In this document: positions 5,736-12,159 of the stretch, in pieces | Layout: each line of letters begins with the position of its first letter | Position numbering within the stretch: position 1 is the stretch's first letter | DNA from: Microcaldota archaeon | GTDB taxonomy: Archaea > Micrarchaeota > Micrarchaeia > Anstonellales > Anstonellaceae | Length of the DNA stretch: 38,987 nucleotides | Reading direction: 5' to 3' | Assembly (NCBI GenBank): GCA_021814005.1 | Contig: JAKAJC010000013.1 | Span: 1-38,987, forward strand | Notes under the pieces: model-generated | What the model was told of the DNA's origin: nothing | Databases searched by the model: none | The model's input: the letters and a program-made list of their open reading frames with translations, nothing else | Made by a program: the position numbers and the translations under genes

Positions 5736-7958
5736 TCAAAGCTTTGTCCACCTCAGCGTCAGCGAGTTGACGACCACCGACACTGAAGAGAGCGCCATTG
5801 CCCCGCCCGCGATGACGGGCGAGAGCAGCCAGCCGGTGAATGGGTAGAGCACGGCTGCCGCGATGGGGATGCCCAGCACATTGTAGATGAGCGCCCAGAA
5901 GAAATTCTGCTTGATTTTGGAGATGGTGGCGCGCCCGAGCTTGATTGCACGGGACACGTCCACCGTGTCGCTCCTCATCAGCACAACGTCTCCGCAGTCT
6001 ATGGCGATGTCGCTGCCCGAGCCCATGGCAATGCCCAAATCGGCCTGCGCAAGCGCCGGCGCATCGTTTATGCCGTCGCCAACCATGGCCACCTTGAGCC
6101 CGCGGCTTTGCAGCTTCTGCACCTCGTCAGCCTTGTCTGACGGCAGCACTTCAGCCAGCACATTTTCTATTCCGGCCTGCTGCGCAATGGCCTGCGCAGT
6201 GCGCTTGTTGTCGCCGGTAATCATCCAGACCTGCAAACCGAGTTTTTTCAGCTCGGCCACCGCCTGCGGGGAGGTTTCTTTGAGGGTGTCGGCCACTGCG
6301 ACAAGGCCGACAGGAGTCTTGTTGACCAGAAGAACCATCGAGGTCTTGCCTTCGGATTCAAGTGCCTGCATTTTGGATGTTGCTTCGGCCGCAAGGCTTC
6401 CGCCGGCAGACTTCATCATTTTCAAATTGCCGAATGAAACCGCCTTGTTGCCGATTTTGCCCACAACGCCATGGCCAGGCACGGCCTTGAATGATTTGAC
6501 TGCCATGAATTTGGCATTGCGTGCCTTTGCCTCTTCCACAATGGCGTCGGCGATGGGGTGCTCCGAACTTTTCTCTATGGAGGCGGCAAGGGAAAGCACG
6601 TGCGCCTCGTCGAATTTCGGGCTGAGCGAGATTATGTTGGTCACTTTCGGCTTGCCTTGTGTAAGAGTGCCGGTCTTGTCAAAGACAACTGCTCTCACCT
6701 TGTGTGTTCCCTCCAGCGCCTCGGCATTTTTGAAAAGAATGCCTTTTTGCGCCCCGAGGCCTGTGCCCACCATGATGGAAGTGGGCGTGGCGAGGCCCAG
6801 CGCGCAGGGACAGGCAATCACCAGCACCGACACGGCCGCGAGGAGGGCGAATGAGAACAGGTGGGCTGGAATGAGAGCTGCCGGAATAAATGAAGCCGCT
6901 ATTCCAGATGTCAGAAGCCAGTACCAGCCTGCAAATGAGAGGATGGCGATGGCAATGACGATTGGCACGAATACTGCGCTGATTTGGTCTGCCAATCTTT
7001 GGATAGGCGCGCGGCTGCCCTGCGCCTCCTCCACCAGCTTGACAATCTGGGAGAGGGCGGTGTCTGCGCCCACTTTCTCGGCGCGCACATAAAGCACGCC
7101 GTGCTTGTTGATTGTGGCGCCAAATGCCTTGCTGCCTTTCATTTTCTCGACCGGAATGCTTTCTCCGGTGAGCATGGCCTCGTCAACCGAGGAATGGCCG
7201 TCCACTACGGTGCCGTCTGTCGGGATTTTCTCGCCCGGCTTGATTACCATGATGTCGCCAAGCACGATGTCGGCTGCATTGACAATCATTTCCTTGCCGC
7301 CCCGAACAACTGTTGCCTGCTTTGGCGCCAAATCCATCAGCTTGCGGATTGCTTCCGACGCCTTGCCCTTGACAATGGCCTCAAGGTATTTGCCCAAAAT
7401 GACCAGGGTGATCAGGGTGGCGCCGACCTCGAAGTACTGCTCCTCCACAAAGCCGAAGAGGGCTGCAAGACTGTAGAGATAGGCGGCCGTGGTGCCGATG
7501 GCTATGAGGGTGTCCATTGATGCAGTCTTGTTTCGCGCGGAGGAGATGGCTCCCTGATAGAAGGAAAGGCCAACAATGAACTGCACTGGAGTGGCAAGCA
7601 GGAAGAGGAACAGGAGGCGGTTGGGGAAGTCCATGAGGAACATGCCCAACGGGATGGTTGGGATGGAGAGAATCGTGCCTATGATGAGTTTTGTCTTGAG
7701 CTCGGAAATCTCGGCAGCCCGAAGTTTCTTCTCGCGTTCAGGGTCGACGCCTATGCTGGCAACATAGCCAAGAGATTTTACTTTGGCTGTGAGGGTCGCC
7801 TCATCTGCCGCCGACTCGTCATATTCCACCAGCGCGCGGCCGGCGGCGTAATTGACGTTCGCCATCTTCACGCCCGGCACTTTTGAGAGGCCGCGCGTAA
7901 TCAGAGTGGCGCAAGATGCGCAGTGCATTCCGGAAATGGTTAAATCAACTTTTTTCAT
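5736..7958 (-). CDS. copA: Cu+-exporting P1B-type ATPase
   Basis: The 740-aa pump exports Cu+ at the cost of ATP. An N-terminal HMA domain has GMHCASC (C13, C16). The core shows TGES (264-267), the ion-site CPC (383-385), the phosphorylated Asp in DKTGTLTQGK (D427), the SEHP nucleotide-site motif (467-468) and GDGINDAPAL (627-632). Near the C-terminus YN and MALSS match the TM7/TM8 signature of Cu+ (P1B-1) pumps, which makes the metal assignment specific. The track start at 8000 gives 14 residues not typical of CopA. ATG 7958 has GGTGA 6 nt upstream and yields MKKVDLTISGMHC, so I use it. It follows the cupredoxin gene and would receive Cu+ from the CopZ-like chaperone encoded first in the operon. 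Confidence 0.95.
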   Translation of the reverse strand: MKKVDLTISGMHCASCATLITRGLSKVPGVKMANVNYAAGRALVEYDESAADEATLTAKVKSLGYVASIGVDPEREKKLRAAEISELKTKLIIGTILSIPTIPLGMFLMDFPNRLLFLFLLATPVQFIVGLSFYQGAISSARNKTASMDTLIAIGTTAAYLYSLAALFGFVEEQYFEVGATLITLVILGKYLEAIVKGKASEAIRKLMDLAPKQATVVRGGKEMIVNAADIVLGDIMVIKPGEKIPTDGTVVDGHSSVDEAMLTGESIPVEKMKGSKAFGATINKHGVLYVRAEKVGADTALSQIVKLVEEAQGSRAPIQRLADQISAVFVPIVIAIAILSFAGWYWLLTSGIAASFIPAALIPAHLFSFALLAAVSVLVIACPCALGLATPTSIMVGTGLGAQKGILFKNAEALEGTHKVRAVVFDKTGTLTQGKPKVTNIISLSPKFDEAHVLSLAASIEKSSEHPIADAIVEEAKARNAKFMAVKSFKAVPGHGVVGKIGNKAVSFGNLKMMKSAGGSLAAEATSKMQALESEGKTSMVLLVNKTPVGLVAVADTLKETSPQAVAELKKLGLQVWMITGDNKRTAQAIAQQAGIENVLAEVLPSDKADEVQKLQSRGLKVAMVGDGINDAPALAQADLGIAMGSGSDIAIDCGDVVLMRSDTVDVSRAIKLGRATISKIKQNFFWALIYNVLGIPIAAAVLYPFTGWLLSPVIAGGAMALSSVSVVVNSLTLRWTKL

Positions 7959-8041
7959 TTTTTTCACCAAACCCCTATCATTGGCCTGTTGGCCAGCCAT
8001 ACTCTCGCTCGAAGAAAAAATACAAGGAAGATATTAGCTTA

Positions 8042-8680
8042 TCAGCCGCCGCCGCAGCCGCAGCCGCCGCCGCCGGCTCCGCACGAGCCTCCGGCCGGTG
8101 CGGCGGACGGATTGGTGGGCGCTGCGAGACCGCCGGCTGCAGGGGCCGCGTTGGCGCCCGCCGAGTTTGCGCCGGCTGCCTCTACAATGAAGCGGCCGTC
8201 GCCCATGCCCATGCCGCACGATGTTTTGTAGACACCGGGCGTGTCGGCCGTGAACTCAAGCACGTGGTTCTGGGCATTCACCTGCATTTTCTGGTTAAGG
8301 CCCCAGATGTTGAAGACCGACATGCAGCCCCTGAAAGTGGCGGGGTCAAGGTCGAGGCGGACTTTGGTTCCCTGCTTGACTGTAATCTGGCGGGGGTCGT
8401 ATATGCCGTTCACCACCTTGATTGGGATGGTCACAGTCTGGCCCGGACCGCCGAGAGCGCTTGAGCCGGACGGAGCGCCGGCCGAACCGCCAGTGCCTAA
8501 AACCCCGCCTGAACCTGATGCGGCCCCATTATTGCCTGCCAGATTTGCGCCGGCGCCGGCGCCCAGCGGACCCGGAAGAATTCCGTTTCTGGCCGCATAG
8601 CTCGGAGAGAGGGCGGCAAAGCCCATCCAGACCGCGAGCAAAATCACGATTGCGATTGCAGCGAATTCATGCGTTTTCAT
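8042..8680 (-). CDS. Membrane-anchored cupredoxin-like copper protein with Cys/Gly tail
   Basis: This 212-aa protein has an N-terminal TM or signal segment (about 7-26), a Gly/Ala/Ser linker (about 40-80) and a cupredoxin-like domain (about 81-168). Candidate ligands are C119 (TFRGCMSVF) and the C155-M157-M159 group (SCGMGMGDG). This matches COG4633-type plastocyanin-like domains found beside or fused to copper ATPases. A second Ala/Pro/Gly linker leads to an unusual tail, GGSCGAGGGGCGCGGG, with three more cysteines that could bind additional Cu+. It would act outside the membrane, accepting or buffering copper exported by CopA. The start has GGAGGGTGA upstream, overlapping the stop of the preceding gene, so the two are tightly coupled. 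Confidence 0.82.
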   Translation of the reverse strand: MKTHEFAAIAIVILLAVWMGFAALSPSYAARNGILPGPLGAGAGANLAGNNGAASGSGGVLGTGGSAGAPSGSSALGGPGQTVTIPIKVVNGIYDPRQITVKQGTKVRLDLDPATFRGCMSVFNIWGLNQKMQVNAQNHVLEFTADTPGVYKTSCGMGMGDGRFIVEAAGANSAGANAAPAAGGLAAPTNPSAAPAGGSCGAGGGGCGCGGG

Positions 8681-8685
8681 TCAAA

Positions 8686-9729
8686 TCACCCTCCAAACAA
8701 CAGACCCGACTTGGGCCCATACACCATCAGAAACGAAAGAAACACGAAAAATATCAGCGACGTGCTGGCCATGGAGCTGAAAGGCGCCACCGAAGCCGCC
8801 TTGTCAACCGTTCCCAGCTCCTGAATCTGCATATAGACCAGCGCCATGAGAATAATCACGCACAGGGCTATGAGCAGCGTCAGGAAAATGACAAGCGGTT
8901 CTGCCAGCAGCATCACAGACAGCATGGCGCCCATGGTGCCCGACATCACGCCGGCCATCAGGCCCTCCATGATACCCATCACGCCCGAGGGGCGTCCGGC
9001 CCACACTCCGGCCACGCAGCCGATGAGCATGCCGAGCACGCTGCCCCAGAACATGCCGCTTGACGCGCCCAAAAGCGCGCCCACCATAAATCCGGTCATC
9101 ATGCCGAACGTCATGCCCTCCATCATGCCGATTGAGCACGAGATGGGCTTGTGGTAAGATGCGAAGTGGTAGCCGGCCGCCACAATGGCCACTACCGAAA
9201 CCGCGGCGAGCTCGAGAAGAGGCAGCATCGCGGTGGAGAAATTGGGCAGTGCGTGCCATACGCCCGCGTTCAGAAATGCCAGCAAAAGGCCCAGAGCGAG
9301 AAGAGAGCCGATTGAGTGGACAAGTATGCGGCGCTCGGCAATCCATTCGGGCTTGTTGTCCAGAATGCCGTAGAAAATGCTCTTGAAGCTGACAAGGGCG
9401 GCCGAATCTGAAGAGCATGACGCGTCGGTGTCTTTCTTGCCCGGCTTGCTGCAGCAGTCGCCAGCCTTGTTCTCAGTTGCCTGTTCGCCGGAATGGGCGG
9501 AAGATTCTGCCGAATCACGGGCAGTGTAGTCTGTTACTCTGTAGCCTGCATCTTCCACAGCCTTTTCTATTTCGGCCCGCTTGTCGCCTTCCGTCTTGAT
9601 GAACATGCGGCCCTTGGCAGAGCTGATGGAAAGCAGAGTCACGTCATCGAGCTTTGAAACATATTTGGTGATGATGCGCTCACAGGAGGCGCAGGTCATC
9701 CCGCTGATTTTAACTTCATAGAGTTGCAT
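8686..9729 (-). CDS. HMA-domain fusion to a Met/Gly-rich multi-TM membrane protein
   Basis: The 347-aa product begins with a heavy-metal-associated domain (residues 1-70, GMTCASC with C13/C16). A Ser/Lys-rich linker with four cysteines follows (about 90-108: DCCSKPGKK...ASC). The membrane part (about 120-347) has roughly six or seven TM helices. Two of its segments carry a repeated motif, GMMEGMTFGMMTGFMVG and GIMEGLMAGVMSGTMG, which would line helices with methionines. I know no named family with this motif. It does not look like TauE/SafE, which is also found with HMA domains. A Cu+ channel, exporter or membrane metal relay is a reasonable inference. The start at ATG 9729 is chosen because GAGGTG lies 4 nt upstream, overlapping the track's earlier ATG. 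Confidence 0.72.
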   Translation of the reverse strand: MQLYEVKISGMTCASCERIITKYVSKLDDVTLLSISSAKGRMFIKTEGDKRAEIEKAVEDAGYRVTDYTARDSAESSAHSGEQATENKAGDCCSKPGKKDTDASCSSDSAALVSFKSIFYGILDNKPEWIAERRILVHSIGSLLALGLLLAFLNAGVWHALPNFSTAMLPLLELAAVSVVAIVAAGYHFASYHKPISCSIGMMEGMTFGMMTGFMVGALLGASSGMFWGSVLGMLIGCVAGVWAGRPSGVMGIMEGLMAGVMSGTMGAMLSVMLLAEPLVIFLTLLIALCVIILMALVYMQIQELGTVDKAASVAPFSSMASTSLIFFVFLSFLMVYGPKSGLLFGG

Positions 9730-9765
9730 GAGACACCTCATTCAAACGATTAACTTGTCTTCTGA

Positions 9766-9966
9766 TTACTGGACTTTGTAGCCCTCGGCCGCAATGGCCT
9801 TCTTGACTGCGGCCAGAGTCTTGTCGTCTGCCGCAGAAACCTTGACCACGCCGGTCTTGCTGTTTGCCGAAATAACCTTGGCGCCGGGAACATCCTCAAG
9901 CGCCATTGAGATTACTTTCTCACAGCTTGCGCAGTGCATGCCGGATACCTTGAGTGTTGCTTCCAT
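9766..9966 (-). CDS. copZ: CopZ-like copper chaperone (HMA protein)
   Basis: The 66-aa product is a single HMA domain: KVSGMHCASCEKVI with Cu ligands C12 and C15, then the usual beta-alpha-beta-beta-alpha-beta pattern ending AIAAEGYKVQ. Such proteins carry Cu+ in the cytoplasm to the N-terminal HMA domains of pumps, here CopA and the HMA membrane protein. The track start is a GTG at 9975. The ATG at 9966 has GGGTGA 6 nt upstream and is the better start. It is the first gene of the five-gene minus-strand copper operon and is followed after 36 nt by the HMA membrane gene. Expression should depend on the promoter at about 10062-10070 next to the TGAAAC boxes. Confidence 0.9.
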   Translation of the reverse strand: MEATLKVSGMHCASCEKVISMALEDVPGAKVISANSKTGVVKVSAADDKTLAAVKKAIAAEGYKVQ

Positions 9967-10061
9967 ATTTTTCACCCTTGTTTTGTTTTCAATTTTTTCT
10001 GGTTGCTTTTTTGTTTTCCAGTTGTTTTTTGCCGCCGGGGCTCGCCCAGGCGGGCGCTTGT

Positions 10062-10070
10062 CTTATATTT
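10062..10070 (-). promoter_or_regulatory. TATA-like box of the copper operon
   Basis: On the minus strand the element reads AAATATAAG and predicts a start near 10040, leaving a leader of about 75 nt before copZ. The nearest TGAAAC box (10078-10083) sits where TFB would contact the promoter, which suits direct control. Confidence 0.55.
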
Positions 10071-10077
10071 CAATGCA

Positions 10078-10126
10078 TGAAACAATACATATAGCTGCGT
10101 GAAACAATGAGTTTGAATAATGAAAC
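10078..10126. promoter_or_regulatory. Triple TGAAAC operator between the copper operon and its divergent regulator
   Basis: TGAAAC lies at 10078-10083, 10100-10105 and 10121-10126. Start spacings are 22 and 21 bp, the same as in the array at 2131-2179. The third copy extends to TGAAACAGTGGTTTTG, matching the best copy of the other array at 13 of 16 positions. A reversed copy (GTTTCA, 10150-10155) touches the regulator start codon. The positions between the two TATA regions fit an operator for autoregulated divergent transcription. Confidence 0.62.
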
Positions 10127-10155
10127 AGTGGTTTTGATTCAAAAAAGGTGTTTCA

Positions 10156-10746
10156 ATGGTTAGAAACATGAAATTCAACCAAAGATTGCTGCTCTCCATC
10201 GCACTGCTTGCCGGATTCGGCCTGCTGGTGCTCACCATGCTGATGAGCTACATTTATGTCACCAACGGGCTGCCTGCGCCGCCGCTTGTGATGCTTTTGT
10301 TCGAGTATCATTTCGAGATTATGATTCTGGTTTCGGTGCTGGGCATTGTTGTCGGCGCCTCGATGTATTTCCTCATGCACGAGCAGGTGGAGGTCAAGAC
10401 GAAGGAGGCTGCGGGCAATGCGCAGATGCTGCTGACATTTTTGAGCGGCGAGGAGCGGACAGTGGTGGAGCTGCTGCTGAAATCCGAAGGCCACACCACG
10501 CAGGCGCAGGCGTCGAAACTCGAGGGCATGACGCGACTGAAAGCGCACCGCACCGTGCTGCGCCTTGCGGACAAGAAAATCATCCGCATCGAAAAGCTGG
10601 GCAAGACCAACCAGCTTTGGCTGGCCGGCTCCATCTATGACGCCCTGAGAAACGGAGGGGGGAAAAAGGCGGGAGAGGAAAAAGGCGGGCGTGAGGAAGG
10701 CAAAAAGAAAAGGACGCGGGTGCAAGAGATTGAAATCCCCGAATAA
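10156..10746 (+). CDS. Membrane-anchored winged-helix transcription regulator (COG2512-like), copper-operon linked
   Basis: This 196-aa protein has two TM helices (about 10-34 and 52-74), a winged-helix domain (about 90-160) and a Lys/Glu/Gly-rich tail. The DNA-binding region reads TQAQASKLEGMTRLKAHRTVLRL, with GKTNQLWL in the wing. It is paralogous to the regulator at 2254-2745. The external loop has no cysteines; it offers only Met, Tyr and a nearby His as possible sensing residues. AGGTG lies 5 nt before the ATG, so this gene has a Shine-Dalgarno and a short leader. It is divergent from the copZ-copA operon across three TGAAAC boxes. The likely role is control of copper resistance and of itself, although a membrane signal has not been shown. 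Confidence 0.8.
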   Translation: MVRNMKFNQRLLLSIALLAGFGLLVLTMLMSYIYVTNGLPAPPLVMLLFEYHFEIMILVSVLGIVVGASMYFLMHEQVEVKTKEAAGNAQMLLTFLSGEERTVVELLLKSEGHTTQAQASKLEGMTRLKAHRTVLRLADKKIIRIEKLGKTNQLWLAGSIYDALRNGGGKKAGEEKGGREEGKKKRTRVQEIEIPE

Positions 10747-11034
10747 CGCGTTTTGATTGTAGTGGGTTTTGCAATGGGCGTGCGGCGCATCCGGATAATC
10801 ACGAAAGGCTACTGGCCCCTGCCCAAATTCGTTAAAGTGTGGCAGGCGGGCTGGAAAAAGCTGAAAAGCTCCAAGATGAAGGAGAAAGAGGCTGAATACT
10901 CGTTTGATGGATTGGCGGGCCGGGCTTCGGCGCATTCTTTTGTTATTCTCGAATCCAGAATAACGAAAGCCCTGCCCAAAAAAATTATCGTGTTCGTTGA
11001 ACCTCATCATAGTCGTTTTGTTCTCTCGCGCTGG
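10747..11034 (+). other. Open frame upstream of the methyltransferase, probably not coding
   Basis: The methyltransferase frame stays open back to a TTG at 10753, adding 94 basic residues without domain similarity or a start signal. I treat it as non-coding or doubtful. An AT-rich element near 10978-10988 could be a promoter. Confidence 0.4.
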
Positions 11035-11622
11035 ATGGGCGGCATTTATTCAAACGTGAACGGCCGCCGCCTGAACCAGCTGCGCGCGTTCTATGACGCG
11101 ATTGCGCCAATCTACCGCTACCACGTGGAGCCGGAGCGGGAAAAGCAGCTGGAGGCATTTGTGCATCTGATACCCGCCGGCAGCAGGGTGCTGGACGCAA
11201 GCGCGGGAGACTGCAGGTTTGCAAAAGCTGCCGGAAGAAAATTGGATGTCTGGTGCAACGACATCAGCAAAAAAATGCTGGAACTGCGCGACAGGAAGGC
11301 GATTCCTGCATCTCACATTTCTGTTTCGAGCGCGTCGAATTTGCCGTTTCCCTCCTCATCGTTTGACGCAGTGGTGCACACATTTTCCAACGTGCATTCG
11401 CTTGACAAAAAATTATTTTTCGAATTCCATCGAGTCATGCGGGCCGGCGGCGTGCTGCTTTACCATCCTGTGAAGGCGCCTGGCGAGCAGTGGCCGAAAG
11501 AATTTGTTGCAAAAGTAGAGAGGGCCATGCGGGCTGCTGGTTTTGGACGGGTGGAAAGAAAAGCGGTCGAGAGCTTGGGGAAAAAGAAGACTACTCTTGT
11601 TTGCTATTTGGCTTACAAATGA
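11035..11622 (+). CDS. Class I SAM-dependent methyltransferase
   Basis: From ATG 11035 the product is 195 aa. It has an N-terminal helix RAFYDAIAPIYRYH, typical of UbiE/small-molecule methyltransferases, then motif I (RVLDASAGDCRFAKAAG) that binds SAM. Next come an acidic strand-2 end (VWCNDIS), a motif IV region (FDAVVHTFSNVHS) and a late motif (RVMRAGGVLLYHPV). The substrate cannot be told. The start is uncertain: there is no clear Shine-Dalgarno, and the ORF is open 282 bp further upstream. GTG 11056 is another option. Motif I has Ala-Ser-Ala-Gly in place of the commoner Gly-x-Gly-x-Gly pattern, which is a mild deviation. The gene stands alone between the copper regulator and the convergent tRNA. 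Confidence 0.8.
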   Translation: MGGIYSNVNGRRLNQLRAFYDAIAPIYRYHVEPEREKQLEAFVHLIPAGSRVLDASAGDCRFAKAAGRKLDVWCNDISKKMLELRDRKAIPASHISVSSASNLPFPSSSFDAVVHTFSNVHSLDKKLFFEFHRVMRAGGVLLYHPVKAPGEQWPKEFVAKVERAMRAAGFGRVERKAVESLGKKKTTLVCYLAYK

Positions 11623-11649
11623 GCCCTGCTGGCGCTGCCGGTTCAAAAG

Positions 11650-11721
11650 TGGACACAGGGGGATTCGAACCCCCAGCCTCCTGCATGCCATGCAGGCGCG
11701 CTACCGTTGCGCCATGTGCCC
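11650..11721 (-). tRNA. tRNA-Ala (anticodon GGC)
   Basis: The 72-nt cloverleaf folds fully. The acceptor stem GGGCACA/TGTGTCC has a G3-U70 wobble, the classic alanine identity element. The D arm is GCGC/GCGC, the anticodon stem CCTGC/GCAGG with loop ATGGCAT (anticodon GGC), and the T arm GGGGG-TTCGAAT-CCCCC. The discriminator is A and no CCA is encoded, since CTT follows. No intron is seen. Confidence 0.95.
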
Positions 11722-11727
11722 CTAGGC

Positions 11728-11796
11728 TTTTCTTTTCTTTGCGAAGAAAAGAAAACCCTGGAAAAGAAAAGAAATGAAAATAAAAAAACTGCTTCT
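11728..11796 (-). terminator. T-rich terminator and 12-bp hairpin between LSm and tRNA-Ala
   Basis: Directly after the LSm stop the minus strand has T7, T4 and further T runs, a typical archaeal termination tract. It leads into a perfect 12-bp inverted repeat (TTTTCTTTTCTT at 11728-11739, loop TGCG, AAGAAAAGAAAA at 11744-11755) that ends 6 nt before the tRNA. The hairpin may also matter for tRNA 5' processing. Confidence 0.5.
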
Positions 11797-12021
11797 CTAC
11801 GAAGGCGAGATGTAGACGACAGAGTCGCCGCGCAAAAGCACGGTGCCGATGCCGCGCTTGACTTCGCCGTCTTTGAGCTGCTCTGCCTTCTCCAGCACGA
11901 TGTTCATGTGAACGTCATAGCTGACCATGGTGCCCCGCATCTCGGTGCCCCCCTTGAGGCCGACTACCACCGTGTTGTGCAAGGACGCGTTCAGCACGTC
12001 GAATGGGCGCTTGTCTGTCAT
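11797..12021 (-). CDS. Archaeal Sm-like protein (LSm/SmAP)
   Basis: The 74-aa product is close to the minimal Sm fold: an N-terminal helix (DVLNASLH), the Sm1 motif VVVGLKGGTEMRGTMVSYDVHMNIVLEKA and the Sm2 motif LLRGDSVVYIS. SmAPs form heptameric rings that bind U-rich RNA and take part in RNA turnover or tRNA-related processes. The ring-pore residues are visible as DVHMN (usually D.HMN) and RGD. GAGGTGG sits about 6 nt before the ATG. A TATA-like TTTTTTAAGC lies at 12081-12090, so this gene has its own promoter and a leader of about 40 nt. The adjacent tRNA gene may be coincidental. Confidence 0.93.
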   Translation of the reverse strand: MTDKRPFDVLNASLHNTVVVGLKGGTEMRGTMVSYDVHMNIVLEKAEQLKDGEVKRGIGTVLLRGDSVVYISPS

Positions 12022-12080
12022 AGAAATCCACCTCTAAAAAACAACCAAAATATGGTGTCGTCTTTCATAACCCTATCAAA

Positions 12081-12090
12081 GCTTAAAAAA
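12081..12090 (-). promoter_or_regulatory. TATA-like box for the LSm gene
   Basis: TTTTTTAAGC on the minus strand predicts a start near 12060. The resulting leader carries the GAGGTGG ribosome site. Confidence 0.45.
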
Positions 12091-12159
12091 CACAAGGGAA
12101 GGACGGGCAGGGGCGTTTTGGCGCCAGAGCCCGGCCGCCCAGAAGTGGCATGCGCCAAA

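Noticed and set aside
6436-6441. TGAAAC inside copA and similar single hits in other coding regions
   Set aside because: A 6-mer is expected by chance about every 2 kb counting both strands; these hits are isolated, within genes and without the 22/21 spacing.
5887-7092. 401-aa plus-strand ORF opposite copA
   Set aside because: It is a Ser/Ala/Pro/Thr-rich antisense shadow of copA in a GC-rich genome, with no start signal or domain.
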